A program made the translations under genes and the position numbers. The notes under the pieces are model-generated. The model had not been told where the DNA came from, ran no database searches, and was given only the letters and a program-made list of their open reading frames with translations. A stretch of DNA of 64,000 bases from Moniliophthora roreri (Eukaryota > Basidiomycota > Agaricomycetes > Agaricales > Marasmiaceae), in contig LATX02000189.1 in the NCBI GenBank assembly GCA_001466705.2, forward strand, positions 62,001-126,000, read 5' to 3'. Position 1 is the stretch's first letter; each line of letters begins with the position of its first letter. This document shows, in pieces, positions 12,430 through 20,838 of this stretch.

Positions 12430-12646
12430 AGCAGCTTGACCTCTTGTTACGTTACTTGCGCAGCAACGACAACAACTCAACAACCACTATGATGTAGTGG
12501 CGCTAAGTTGACTAAAGGATCAAGGTTGAGTTTGAGTTCCTTAGCTTTTGCTGAGGTTCTGAGAGTTCGGTCAGTGTGAGCAAGAGATCCAAAGGATTAA
12601 CCAGGTCAAGCTGAGGTAGCTTAGACCTGCAAACTATCTACTTATA
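12430..12646 (-). promoter_or_regulatory. Element 1 TATA box, inferred RNA start and self-primer site
   Basis: On the minus strand a TATAA lies near 12642-12646. About 31 nt downstream is CTCAGCTTGACCTGG (12601-12615), the inferred 5' end of the RNA. Immediately beyond the LTR, at about 12432-12442, AGGTCAAGCTG is complementary to 11 nt of that 5' end. This is the arrangement of Tf1-type self-priming, in which the RNA 5' end primes its own reverse transcription instead of a tRNA. No match to an initiator tRNA-Met primer site (TGGTAT) was seen. Confidence 0.6.
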
Positions 12647-13064
12647 CAACGATTGTAGCTACTAGTTTGTGTACAAACTGCTAGTGTGACATCGTTTGTT
12701 TAGTAAACAGAATGTACCTATGATGATATCATAAATATGAACATGACATCGGAGGTGATGTCGAGGAATGAAAATAGATATAATGATACAATAAGTGACG
12801 TCAGAGATGACATTGGATCATAAATAGAAAAAGAAAGAAATGAATAGAATAATAATATCATACTATGTCATAAATGACATAATGATGACGTCTTAAATAG
12901 AGGAAAAGGCATGAAGTCAGAAAAGGGAGCTGGGAAGGTGGATATGTCCAGATGTCAATGAGAAGCATAAGTAAAAAAAGAGAAAACTAGCGCTTGAGAG
13001 CGCTAAAGTGTCAAAGCAAGAGATAGGAAAAGGAAAAAGCTAGTCTGTTCGCATGACTGTAACA
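12445..13064 (-). repeat. 5' LTR of element 1
   Basis: 620 bp, same ends as 2046-2665, followed by target duplication ATATA at 13065-13069. It drives minus-strand transcription; the promoter is described at 12430-12646. Confidence 0.92.
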
Positions 13065-13240
13065 ATATACTAATACAATAGACATAGACTGAAGTCCATA
13101 CAGATTACTATTGATCTTTCAATGGACAATTAATATATAAGTTGAACAGTACTATATGATTCGTGACAGTTGCATGATAGTCTACTATAATGTGAAAGTA
13201 AATACCAAAAAATACCAAGAAATGTTGAGCCTGAGGCCTG

Positions 13241-14457
13241 CTACGCATCTGAGCCTGAATCACTGTGATGAGCTTGACCCTTCTTACTATTTGGGCTCCT
13301 TGCCCTCAGAATCTCAGCAATCCTAGTCTGGCCCATATGTTTGCTATCAACCAAGAATTCTTTCCAGAATTTCTCTTTGCCTTGCTGTGTGTAATACACA
13401 CCAATAACCTAGACAGTGATTAGGCTGCTTAGAAAGAATATAAGAGATCAATACATACCTGCCAAACATCCCAGCTCTTTCTAAGTTTCTTCCATTGCTG
13501 ATCCTCTGAATGCTTGACCTTATGTTTGAATACAATTGGCCAATGTTGATATGCAATCCCGTGATTCTTAATCTTCACGACACAATCCTTCTTGTCAAAA
13601 CCCAGGTTGCCCTTGGACCACAGGCGACCCAGCTCATCCAAGTTCTTGTGAAAAGAGATGCTTGGTGGGGTAGGCACTTTTTTCTGGTTGAAGACAAGGA
13701 CTTTCTCATGCTCAGTACCTGCCCAGATGCAAAGTGTCTTCATTCTTGGTGTATTGCCATCATCAGGCACATACTCTGGATCAGGGGTTGACTCTGAGAA
13801 TGGCTGGGAGGTGGTATTAGAGGCAGTGGATGTCACAGATACAGCATCAGATATTGGAGTGGATACTGGAGCAGGTACTAGAGCAACAACTGATGACAAA
13901 GCTGGGACCAGATGAGAGAGGGGTGCTGAGAGAGTGATTGAAAGTGGTGGTAGTGGTGGTGCAGTAATGTACAATGGAGTTTGGCCTGTTATATCCAATC
14001 TTTGCTGTGTCTGTGAATCAACAAGCAGATCTAACTTTGCATCAATGTTACTGATCCAAGTGGCAAGGTCCTGTTTGGAGGTACACTAATATAATGTTAA
14101 TTATACAGAATTTCAATGATACAAGATATCTTACAGAGTTGTCGCTTGCAATTAGTGGCATTGGCTTGTAGTATTCACAGTGATGGCCCATGTACAACTT
14201 AATCTATGAGAAATCAGTGAGCAAGAACAAAACATAGACTATCATTGTAGACTCACATATGCTATTTCTGAGTTCATATCAGCTTCAGTATGTGTCTTCT
14301 TGACATGCTGTGTCGTAGTATCGGTAGGTGGAAGAATGACACCTGTGGCTTCTAAATGCTGCTTGTATCCCCACTTTGTCGAACTCTTCTTGCTTCCCAG
14401 TTGTTGTCCTTTATGCATACACTTTGCAGCAGGTTGGTTGCTGGAGAACATTAGCAT
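13241..14457 (-). CDS. Four-exon gene of unknown function, convergent with the XPG-like gene
   Basis: Exons 14257-14457, 14135-14203, 13459-14085 and 13241-13408 splice at GTGAGT, GTAAGA and GTATGT donors and all three introns are phase 0, giving 354 residues. The product has a Pro/Ser/Thr/Val-rich middle (about 120-190), the segment DPEYVPDDGNTPRMKTL, then a C-terminal part rich in Trp and Lys (QQWKKLRKSWDVWQ, KFWKEFLVDSKHMG, TRIAEILRARSPNSKK). I do not recognise the family. The ATG at 14457 follows an in-frame TAA, but it also lies just before a possible acceptor (CTCCAG), so the true start may be further upstream, joined to the SAP-like segment at 14516-14621. The stop is about 108 bp from the inferred last exon of the XPG-like gene. 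Confidence 0.6.
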
Positions 14458-14515
14458 GCCATGGCTCAGTAGTTACAATGATTGATGCCTCACTTATTCT
14501 ATCTCTGCCTGTCCC

Positions 14516-14621
14516 CACTAAGGTCCAGCAAGCTTTGGAGTAAATCAGACTTGTTCCCAGAAACCTTCAAGCTATAGGATCCATGGTATTGAAGGCATAG
14601 GGCCTTGAGCTGCAGGAGACT
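14516..14621 (-). other. SAP-like motif, possible 5' exon of the gene at 13241-14457
   Basis: Minus-strand translation reads LKALCLQYHGSYSLKVSGN followed by KSDLLQSLLDLS. This matches the SAP pattern of two short helices around (L)K..L...G...SGNKSDL..RL, which binds DNA in nuclear proteins. It lies in the right orientation just upstream, with a weak GTGGGG donor after it. Whether it is joined to the downstream exons needs a transcript. Confidence 0.45.
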
Positions 14622-15482
14622 CAACTGGTAACTGGAGGAAAATCAGTGCACTTCAAGGTTCACATCAACTGGACATGCTCACAGGTACACTCCCTCTGGC
14701 TGGTTCTCATTGATGCTCAGCAATTCAAACTTCTTATCCCACAACTCAGCCAGGATGTTTTTTGCACCCTGAGGCACCATAATATTGATTTTGGCCAAAA
14801 ATGTGTTTATAGGCATGTAGAAGGCAGTGAGAATGGTCAAAACAGCTACAAGGCAGGCCAGAAAGCCTAGGCTGCAGGCATAGCTTTCTTCAGCAAGTGA
14901 AACATTGATGACAGTAGAGAGGGCTGAGATGGTCTGTCTGAAATGGCCAGCCCCTCCATCTTCAGTAGCAGCAGTCGCAATTGGCCTGTGTTGTCTGATT
15001 AGCGAACGGGGTCTTGTCAAGAGCAAAAAATGTCATATATTCAGTGAGGAGGGTATTGAGCAACGGCAGTGATGGTGCAAATCACACAATGAGGCCCATG
15101 TTTGGCTATGGCATGGGAGGCAAAATATAAACAACTTCAAAAGTCTGATAGACACTGTGGCTATCATGTGAGCTGTCTAAGTGGGCTTCAAGTGTCTATC
15201 AGTGTGAGCCACAGTGTCGATCCCTTGCTAGAAGTATACAGAAACCTTTTGCTGAAATGCTTAGTAAGAACTAAAACTTTTGGCACCAAGACCTACTACT
15301 AAAGATAGCAGAAATTTGGACTCACCTTAGCCAGAGCTGTATAATAGTACTAAAAATAATGTTATATAACATTGTTTGATATAGTAATGCTGTAATATAG
15401 GTAATTTGGATCAGTATTATCTGTTATACAATAGAATGCCTTTTCTGTGATTTCAAGGCCATAAGCATGTCAAAAGCAGCAC
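14622..15482. other. No confident gene
   Basis: Contains a 115-codon minus-strand open frame (14679-15026) with PQGAKNILAELWDKKFELLSINENQP, which looks protein-like but matches no family I know. It may be another exon of the neighbouring minus-strand gene or a remnant. The rest is AT-rich with no clear signal. Confidence 0.4.
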
Positions 15483-15877
15483 TGTTACGTTACTTGTGCG
15501 CAGCAACGTCAAACTACCCAACTATGACGTAGTCAGGAAGCTCGTAAGGTTCAAGTTCAGAGTTCAAGTCAGAACTAAGAGGTGGTCTCTTCGTTCGTAA
15601 CTTAAGAGGTTCGTGTCGCTGCTAGAACAAGGTTTATGATTAACCAGGTCAAGCTGAAGAGCCTGAAGCCTAGTCATCGCTACTTAAATAGTACAAGTTA
15701 TCTACGATTACAAATGAGTTAGAACTCAGAAGAAAGTCGTAGAATGAATACATAATATCCCGGTAGAAACGGAGAGAAACAAAGAGAATGTTTACATAAT
15801 AGTTCGAGAAGAGTAGAGAAAGAAAAAGAAGTATTACAAATGTTCGCGGTCTCGTGACAGTCTGTAACATTGTAACA
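15483..15877 (-). repeat. Left (3') LTR of element 2
   Basis: 395 bp, TGTTACGTTACTTG to TGTAACA. Its first 180 bp or so (R-U5) match 22228-22410 perfectly as far as I could compare; the remainder (U3) is much more diverged from both 22228-22626 and the element 3 LTRs. Confidence 0.9.
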
Positions 15878-15888
15878 TTACCCCCGCT

Positions 15889-17316
15889 TCAGGGGCGAAA
15901 TTCCAATCGAGCCACCGTACCATCTGATAACGTTACCTCTCTGAACGATTCCTGTCGTCCAGAGTACACCCATTCGTAGTTTTCTCCAACATTTTCATCG
16001 GCAGCCGTAGATCCTTCATTGTTCTCCGTCTCCGTAGAGCTCGGTGTCGGCGTCACCCCCGTATATATCATCCCAAGTAGATGTTGGGCGCTGGGGAGGG
16101 TGGTTTCGAGCAATTCGGTTCGACCGTCGTTTGAGACGACAATCTCGAGAGAGGTGACCAGGCGCAGCCTTCCCGCATACTTGACAACTGTAGCTCTGGC
16201 ATTCTCGGCCGCGGTGGTACGCCACTCTGCACACAGGGCAGAGAGGTACTCGTAAACCTCGTCGGTCATGTCGTCGCTGTTGGTCGGAGACGAGGATGGC
16301 TTGCTCGACGACGCTTCGTCGAGGTCTTCGTCGTCCCACACTGACCGAACTGCTGGGTCCCGGGTCGGTGTCCGGGGAGGAACTGGCGTCGGCCGTCGGT
16401 TCGCGAGCGATCGGGTCGGGGGTTCGTCGATCGGTGGTAAAAGTGATACGGAGGGGTTGGAAAAAGGGGTTGGGGACTCCGTCGGCACGGAACGGTACCG
16501 TGGCGGGGGGGTCGCAATTGTCGCATCCCTGAATCTGGGGGGAGTAGATACTCTCCAGATCGGATTCGACGGCCTCGGCGCCTGAATCACTAGGGGTTGC
16601 TGTTCTGACGCCGATGGAAGCGGCGTACATAGGGGGGCTACTGGGTGCTGTGGGGGGAACATGTTCGACGATGATAGATCCATCGTCGGAGTCGTCGTCG
16701 CTAGAGGGATTTGGGGGTTCTGGGTAAACGAGGGAGGTAGGACTTGAAGGGGGGGGGGCGAGTCGTTCGGGATGAATGGGGGCTGCATATCTGGTTCTAT
16801 CAAATGGCCTAGAAAGACCAAAGCTTGGGGTGGGGACGGAAGGGATTCGTTCATACTGGACGCCAGCCAGTTCGGTCGCCCGTCGTATTCGTTCAACGTA
16901 GGCGGTGTGGGCCATCCAGAATTCCGGGCTGTTTGGATCTGCATCGCAAACATCCTCGGGGACGGTACCGTTACGGGGCCTTGTAACACGAGGCCGCCCG
17001 CCGCACCTGCCGTCGCATTATATGCTAAATTCGCAGAGTACGTGTTTGTCTCCTGGATGATCCGGTCCAGGGCGGCTCGTTGTTCGCGGAGTCGAATCAG
17101 ACCATCGACTGTGATCCGGTGTACGGGGGAGGCTTCCGTCCCAAGCCTCAGAGCGTCGTCGTGCTCCCCGGTGTTGACGAGGTAGAGGAGTTCGAATGGA
17201 GATGGGCAGAAGGGGCCAGTATAGTGGACTTGTTCCGGGTTTTCAGTGTGGATGGGAGGAGGGGGAAGAGGTCGGTCGTGGAGGTTGGAAGAGGTAGAAG
17301 CTTGCTGGTTAGACAT
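15889..17316 (-). CDS. Element 2 third ORF, frame A (475 aa)
   Basis: Begins 21 nt after the pol stop. The N-terminus (MSNQQAS, PSPFELLYLVNTGEHDD, LREQRAALDRIIQETNTYSANLAYNA) is shared with the element 3 ATG ORF. It then enters frame A directly, because the 61-nt GT...AG segment present in element 3 (26902-26962) is missing here. Next come a long Pro/Ser-rich linker, SVWDDEDLDE (about residue 330) and a helical-looking domain, DEVYEYLSALCAEW...SLEIVVSNDGRTELLETTLPSAQHLLGMI, then YEWVYSGRQESFREVTLSDGTVARLEF. No transmembrane segment is seen, so it is not a typical envelope protein. Function unknown. Similarity of the C-terminal part to the diverged element 1 frame A supports coding. Confidence 0.7.
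   Translation of the reverse strand: MSNQQASTSSNLHDRPLPPPPIHTENPEQVHYTGPFCPSPFELLYLVNTGEHDDALRLGTEASPVHRITVDGLIRLREQRAALDRIIQETNTYSANLAYNATAGAAGGLVLQGPVTVPSPRMFAMQIQTARNSGWPTPPTLNEYDGRPNWLASSMNESLPSPPQALVFLGHLIEPDMQPPFIPNDSPPPLQVLPPSFTQNPQIPLATTTPTMDLSSSNMFPPQHPVAPLCTPLPSASEQQPLVIQAPRPSNPIWRVSTPPRFRDATIATPPPRYRSVPTESPTPFSNPSVSLLPPIDEPPTRSLANRRPTPVPPRTPTRDPAVRSVWDDEDLDEASSSKPSSSPTNSDDMTDEVYEYLSALCAEWRTTAAENARATVVKYAGRLRLVTSLEIVVSNDGRTELLETTLPSAQHLLGMIYTGVTPTPSSTETENNEGSTAADENVGENYEWVYSGRQESFREVTLSDGTVARLEFRP
16016..16915 (-). CDS. Element 2 third region, frame B (299-aa double zinc-knuckle frame)
   Basis: Lies wholly inside the 475-codon frame, in another phase. It reads MAHTAYVERIRRATEL, a Pro/Ser/Asp-rich middle, SVSVGRRRPRRSV, then two knuckles: CPVCRVAYHRGREC (CX2CX4HX4C) and CQVCGKAAPGHLSRDC (CX2CX6HX4C). 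It ends RLKRRSNRIARN...YGDGEQ. Knuckle spacing and the end are conserved in element 1. In element 3 the same frame is continuous with the shared N-terminus, so the 299-codon form may be the remnant left after loss of the 61-nt segment. It could bind element RNA like a Gag nucleocapsid; that is inference. An internal start at 16915 is uncertain. Confidence 0.6.
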   Translation of the reverse strand: MAHTAYVERIRRATELAGVQYERIPSVPTPSFGLSRPFDRTRYAAPIHPERLAPPPSSPTSLVYPEPPNPSSDDDSDDGSIIVEHVPPTAPSSPPMYAASIGVRTATPSDSGAEAVESDLESIYSPQIQGCDNCDPPATVPFRADGVPNPFFQPLRITFTTDRRTPDPIAREPTADASSSPDTDPGPSSSVSVGRRRPRRSVVEQAILVSDQQRRHDRRGLRVPLCPVCRVAYHRGRECQSYSCQVCGKAAPGHLSRDCRLKRRSNRIARNHPPQRPTSTWDDIYGGDADTELYGDGEQ

Positions 17317-17337
17317 GTTGTTGGATGATAACTTTCC

Positions 17338-20300
17338 CTACAACTTGTGCTTGATTATATACTCCAGGTATATCTCCATCGCATTCGCTAACTCTTCCTT
17401 TTCCTTCCACTCGTTGTGGGAAGAATCATACCCTTTCCATGATACCAAGAACTTCTTTGGGGTTTTTCTTGGCTTGTGACCCACGATCGCTTCGATCTCG
17501 AACTCCTCATGTCCGTCTACTATGTCCGGGGGTGGTTCCAGATAGTTGGCTCCGTGTGCATCAGTTTCCCTGTACGGTGATAATAGGCCGACGTGGAAAA
17601 CGGGGTGTATTTTCCATTGCCTCGGCAGCTTTAGCTTGTACGTCACAGGCCCCATGACTTCTTCTATTTCAAAGGGTCCTTCCCTTTTTGGCGATAGCTT
17701 CTTTGTTGGATATCCAAAGTCCAGGTTTTTCCCTTCCAGCCAAACCTTTTGCCCCTTTTCGAAGGTGTCGTTCTTTCGGTTCGTCCTTTCCAGTACCTTT
17801 TTCCTAGCGAGCTCGATCATCGACGAGGTTTCCTCTCTGAGCCGCTTTAGTTCCGACAATCGCTTTTCCACCGACGGGACATTGGTCTTTCCGATCACTG
17901 TTGGTAACGGTCTCGGGTGATATCCCATGGTCATGAAGAATGGAGATTGATGAGTGACGGAATGGGTTCTGTTATTGTGTGCAAACTCCGCCATGTGCAG
18001 ATGCTTGCTCCATTCCGTTTGCTGTTTTCCACAGAAGAATCTCAGGTAAATTTCGACTTCCTGATTGACTCTTTCAGTTTCTCCATCTGTTCGTGGATGA
18101 TAAGCGGTACTCATCGAGTGTTTAGTCCCTAGAAGTCTGGCCATTTCTTGAAAGACTTCCGCTGCGAACCTAGGGTCTCTATCTGAGATAATTCTCTCCG
18201 CTAGTCCATATCTCTTGTATACGTGTTGAAAAAGGAGCTCCGCCGCTTTCGTAGCATCCAATTTCTTGGTGCACGGGATGAAAATTACCCCCTTCGTAGA
18301 CGAATGGTCTACCACGACCATTATAGAATCCGAACCGTCTGATTCAGGAAGATCCGTAATCAGATCCATTGTTATCGTCTGAAAGGGCAGTGCATTTGGT
18401 ACCCCTTCAATCGGCAAGATCCCTGCTACTGATGGATGAGTGTTGACTTTCATCTGTTGACAGGGGGCACAGCCATCAACAAAAGCTTTGATGAATTTAG
18501 CCATACCCGGCCACCAAAATTCCCTTCCCACCAGATCGATGGTTCCGAACTGTCCCGGATGTCCAAAGGGCTGTCCTTCATGAATTGTCCTGACGATTTC
18601 TCTACGGAGATGTATATCGTTGGGTACGTAAGCCCGTCCCTTGTAAAAGAGAAGATCATCTTCGAATTTCCAATCAGAAAGGGAAGACTTAATTGGGGGA
18701 ATTCCTTGATCGAGTAAAGACTCCAACGCGCTAGCGTGGAAATCGTCCGTTCCCAACGCTTTCTTTAAGCGGCCTTGGAGATCCGTGTCGATCACGTTAA
18801 TGAACAGTGCATCCGGTAATAGTACCACGTTGTCATTATCCGTATCTTCTTGCAAGACATGGTCTGGTCGTCTTGACAGAGCGTCGGACTGAACCATCTG
18901 CGTGCCAGGGACGTGTACTAGACGGAGGTCGAACATTGACAGCAAGAGGCTCCATCGTGCTTGCCTCCGATTAAGTTTTTGCGCCGTCCGGAAGTACGTC
19001 AGATTCTTGTGATCCGAAAGAACCGTTACGGGGAAGCCGTTTCCCATCACATAGTGTCGCCATGTTTGTAGGGCTCTAACAATTGCAAAAAGCTCTCTGT
19101 CGTATATCTCGTAATTCCGTTCAGTGGCGTCGAAAGCGTGTGAGATATATCCGCATGGGTGCCATTCGCCGTCTGTCCCTTTTTGCCGTAAAACCGCTCC
19201 CGAAGCCCATTTCGATGCATCTGATTCGATGATGAACGGTTTTGTTGAATCAGGAATCTGTAACAACGGCTGCTGTGAGAACTTTTGTTTAAGAGTTTCA
19301 AACGCATCTTGACAAGCATCGCTCCATACGAACGGTACCCCCTTCTTTGTGAGATCGTAAAGGGGCCGTGCTATTTCCGCATATCTTCCGATGAATTTCC
19401 GATAGAAGTTGGCGAACCCTGTGAAACTTCGGACTCCAGTCACCGTTGTGGGAGCGGGCCAATCTTGGATCCCTGCCAACTTGACCGGATCCATTCCGAT
19501 TGTCCCTGGTCGAATAACCAAACCAAGGAATATTACTTCGGTAACATTGAACTCGCATTTGTGGGGTTTTAGGTAAAGATCCTGTTCCTTTAACCGTTGA
19601 AGCAACCTTTGCGATCGTTTCCTATGTTCTTCTTCGTTTGTCGAGTAGATAAGGATGTCATCCATGTACACGAGACACCATCCTTCGGCCATGAAGTCTG
19701 ATAGGATATCGTCCATAAACGCTTGGAAAGTCGCTGGGGAATTCATCAAGCCGAAAAACATAACCGTGGGTTCAAACAGCCCTCTATTGGTCTTGAAGGC
19801 TGCTTTCCATTGATCACCATCTTTGATCCTGACGTTATTGTAACCGTTACGTAAATCAAGTTTGGAAAAGATGGTTGCTCCACGTAACTTGTCAATTAAA
19901 TCCGAGATCAGTGGCAGTGGATAAGCGTTTTTGACCGTTCCATCATTCAGTCTTCGATAATCCTGTGTCGGCCGTAGCTTCCCTTTCTCTTTCTTGCCCA
20001 CAAAGAAGAAAGGGGAGGCATTTGGGGATTTCGACTTCCGAATGTATCCTTTTCGGAGGTTATCATCGAGGAATTTGTCCAGTTCTTGTTGTTCCGGTAC
20101 CGTTAACGAGTAGAGTTTGCAATCTTTGGGGACGAAATCCGGTTTGAGATCAATGGCGTGATCGTAATGCCGTGAGATCGGGAAGCGCTCAGCTTCCTTG
20201 TCTTCGAATTGCGCTTTGAACTCGTGGAGATAATCAGGGACCAGCGTCTCGAAAGTCTGTTCTTTCTGTTCCACCTGATGTGCCATTAGTTGCGAAGCGG

Positions 20301-20838
20301 ACATCTTGGCTCTGATATCAATCCGATTAATGATCTGTTCCGGTGTTTCGGTATCAAAAATGTTTTCCTGACGGGGTATCCTGATGTATTGTTTTGGACG
20401 AAATAGGACTTCTCCGGATTTCCAATTGACGTCAGGGTTGTATTTTTGTAACCAAGGGAGCCCTAGAATGACGTCTTCCTTTCCTAATCCAGAGAGCAGG
20501 AATGTGTCTGTCAAGGTCCTTGTTCCGAATTGATATGTTGCCGTTACCGAGTGTGTAATCCAAGCCGTTTTATTTGGCGTTCCATCAACATTGAAGACCT
20601 GAATATTCTCAGGAAGTCTTTCCCGTGGGAGCCGTAACCGTTTTGCCATTTCGGGGGCCATAAACAGTCCCCCTGCTCCTGAGTCTAGGAGCCCATTTAT
20701 TCCGACATTTCCTGATCCGACGTTGTAAGACAAAGGGATCCGCATAGAATTACGATCTAACTTAGCTAATACAACGTTCGAAATCGTTATTGGTGGGGGC
20801 GGGGAGAGAGTCGGCCTCTTCCGCCACTTTAAAAACCC
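17338..20838 (-). CDS. Element 2 pol polyprotein (PR-RT-RH-IN-chromodomain)
   Basis: Expressed as a Gag-Pol fusion by -1 slip at GGGTTTT (20832-20838). An open frame extends upstream to 20979 but is translated only by slippage. Counting from 20979 (1,213 codons): aspartic protease LLDSGAGG near 99; reverse transcriptase about 305-460 with LVYMDD (YMDD 438-441); RNase H with IIESDASKWASGA and YDREL; integrase with an H-H-C-C zinc region (GHPGQFG...WWPG...CAPCQQ) and DDE core (TMDLITDLP, ISDRDPRF, GETERVNQ). A C-terminal chromodomain follows, EEFEIEAIVGHKP...FLVSWKGYDSSHNEWKEKEEL, which in chromoviruses guides integration to chromatin marks. No stop or shift is seen, so the enzymes could be active. 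Confidence 0.93.
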   Translation of the reverse strand, partial: GFLKWRKRPTLSPPPPITISNVVLAKLDRNSMRIPLSYNVGSGNVGINGLLDSGAGGLFMAPEMAKRLRLPRERLPENIQVFNVDGTPNKTAWITHSVTATYQFGTRTLTDTFLLSGLGKEDVILGLPWLQKYNPDVNWKSGEVLFRPKQYIRIPRQENIFDTETPEQIINRIDIRAKMSASQLMAHQVEQKEQTFETLVPDYLHEFKAQFEDKEAERFPISRHYDHAIDLKPDFVPKDCKLYSLTVPEQQELDKFLDDNLRKGYIRKSKSPNASPFFFVGKKEKGKLRPTQDYRRLNDGTVKNAYPLPLISDLIDKLRGATIFSKLDLRNGYNNVRIKDGDQWKAAFKTNRGLFEPTVMFFGLMNSPATFQAFMDDILSDFMAEGWCLVYMDDILIYSTNEEEHRKRSQRLLQRLKEQDLYLKPHKCEFNVTEVIFLGLVIRPGTIGMDPVKLAGIQDWPAPTTVTGVRSFTGFANFYRKFIGRYAEIARPLYDLTKKGVPFVWSDACQDAFETLKQKFSQQPLLQIPDSTKPFIIESDASKWASGAVLRQKGTDGEWHPCGYISHAFDATERNYEIYDRELFAIVRALQTWRHYVMGNGFPVTVLSDHKNLTYFRTAQKLNRRQARWSLLLSMFDLRLVHVPGTQMVQSDALSRRPDHVLQEDTDNDNVVLLPDALFINVIDTDLQGRLKKALGTDDFHASALESLLDQGIPPIKSSLSDWKFEDDLLFYKGRAYVPNDIHLRREIVRTIHEGQPFGHPGQFGTIDLVGREFWWPGMAKFIKAFVDGCAPCQQMKVNTHPSVAGILPIEGVPNALPFQTITMDLITDLPESDGSDSIMVVVDHSSTKGVIFIPCTKKLDATKAAELLFQHVYKRYGLAERIISDRDPRFAAEVFQEMARLLGTKHSMSTAYHPRTDGETERVNQEVEIYLRFFCGKQQTEWSKHLHMAEFAHNNRTHSVTHQSPFFMTMGYHPRPLPTVIGKTNVPSVEKRLSELKRLREETSSMIELARKKVLERTNRKNDTFEKGQKVWLEGKNLDFGYPTKKLSPKREGPFEIEEVMGPVTYKLKLPRQWKIHPVFHVGLLSPYRETDAHGANYLEPPPDIVDGHEEFEIEAIVGHKPRKTPKKFLVSWKGYDSSHNEWKEKEELANAMEIYLEYIIKHKL

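Larger units (their letters stand above)
2046..13064 (-). mobile_element. Element 1: Ty3/gypsy chromovirus LTR retrotransposon
   Basis: Two 620-bp LTRs (2046-2665 and 12445-13064) bound by TG...CA, and a perfect 5-bp target duplication ATATA (2041-2045 and 13065-13069), define this insertion. All coding is on the minus strand: gag, protease, RT, RNase H, integrase with C-terminal chromodomain, then a third coding region next to the 3' LTR. Every large frame is broken by TGA codons, so the copy is not autonomous as written. The span of 11,019 bp is inflated by two exact internal duplications that each follow a single N (6197 and 11229); subtracting them gives about 7,632 bp, close to elements 2 and 3. 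Confidence 0.93.
247..13133 (+). pseudogene. XPG/Rad2 (GEN1-like) nuclease gene, decayed and split by element 1
   Basis: Related to structure-specific DNA nucleases of the XPG/Rad2 family, GEN1-like type. The start MGIQGIWN is at 247-270, followed by a GTAAGT intron. Spliced pieces give TIGIDAS (XPG N motif, about 446-517), AFDGKERPLVKW (about 637-680), then the XPG-I motif APGEAKVELAS...AIITDDSN (813-937) with its acidic residues, and ITYAAIVGNDYDSGAKGIG (about 1100-1160), the usual C-terminal nuclease motif. It looks broken: the frame is lost near 380-410, an in-frame TGA lies near 695, and the frame shifts again near 1640, where FDPITGNVFVLSHQES continues in another frame. The last coding part before the transposon is SDNDESGTASTDIEWGQ-like (ends 2033). 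Intron GTAAGCC starts at 2034; the likely last exon ITIDLSMDN-stop is 13104-13133. Element 1 lies inside this intron, which without it would be about 46 nt and retains a branch-like ACTAATAC. Family identity is confident; total loss of function is inferred. Confidence 0.8.

Noticed and set aside
15889..17316. Third ORF as a retroviral-type envelope gene
   Set aside because: Position after pol fits, but there is no signal peptide, membrane anchor or fusion-type segment in either frame, and one frame has zinc knuckles.
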